Shown here in pieces: positions 5,361 through 5,438 of a DNA stretch of 5,438 bases (position 1 is the stretch's first letter; each line of letters begins with the position of its first letter). The DNA lies in NCBI GenBank assembly GCA_009702955.1, contig WLHA01000114.1, forward strand, positions 1 to 5,438, given 5' to 3'. Source of the DNA: Actinomycetota bacterium (GTDB taxonomy: Bacteria; Actinomycetota; Acidimicrobiia; IMCC26256). The translations under genes and the position numbers were made by a program. A model generated the notes under the pieces. That model was not told the origin of the DNA, did no database searches, and saw only the letters and a list, made by a program, of their open reading frames with translations.

Positions 5361-5438
5361 CGGCACATCCTTATCTTGGGCGATCCCGCACTCGGGCTTG
5401 TTGTGGAGATTAGAAACTAGATCAAGTAAAACATTTAG

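Noticed and set aside
1..5438. Search for an undescribed defence, mobile or biosynthetic system.
   Set aside because: All large frames are assignable to conserved housekeeping families with intact key residues, and no repeats array, integrase, transposase or unknown large gene is present.

Overview
The window is a compact housekeeping gene cluster, and every supported gene lies on the minus strand. In the direction of transcription (high to low coordinates) the order is coaD, a SepIVA/DivIVA-like coiled-coil gene, a YceD/DUF177 gene, rpmF, plsX, acpP, rnc, mutM and acyP. Plus-strand reading frames look like shadows of these genes. I saw no tRNA, rRNA, CRISPR array, insertion sequence or phage gene.

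Organism: coaD followed by a SepIVA-type gene, DUF177, rpmF, rnc, mutM and acyP is typical of Actinobacteria (Mycobacterium carries sepIVA-DUF177-rnc-mutM-acyP followed by smc). Here plsX and acpP sit between rpmF and rnc, which resembles the plsX...acpP-rnc arrangement of other Gram-positives. Base composition looks only moderately GC-rich, well below Streptomyces or Mycobacterium. I infer a moderate-GC, early-branching actinobacterium, possibly a class Acidimicrobiia lineage. The lineage is inference from gene order and protein style, not something the sequence proves.

Layout: (1) 5438-4296 holds coaD and the sepIVA-like gene, with a possible 8-codon mini-cistron bridging them. (2) 4295-4083 is the largest non-coding gap, with a TATAAT box, short dyad repeats and a possible leader peptide; it may start a second transcription unit. 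(3) 4082-3300 holds DUF177 and rpmF, separated by a 99-base AT-rich gap with short inverted repeats. (4) 3294-97 is a tightly packed run of plsX, acpP, rnc, mutM and acyP, with overlaps of 8-11 bases or gaps of 2-14 bases. (5) 96-1 lies downstream of acyP and shows an abrupt change to alternating GC-rich sequence; no smc start is visible.

Together the genes link coenzyme A synthesis (CoaD, whose product supplies the ACP prosthetic group), acyl carrier protein and phospholipid initiation (AcpP, PlsX), ribosome assembly and RNA processing (L32, YceD, RNase III), oxidative DNA repair (MutM), acyl-phosphate hydrolysis (AcyP) and probably envelope growth or septation (SepIVA-like). This is core physiology. 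I found no convincing sign of an undescribed system; the items worth a second look are the mini-cistron, the leader regions and some start-site questions.
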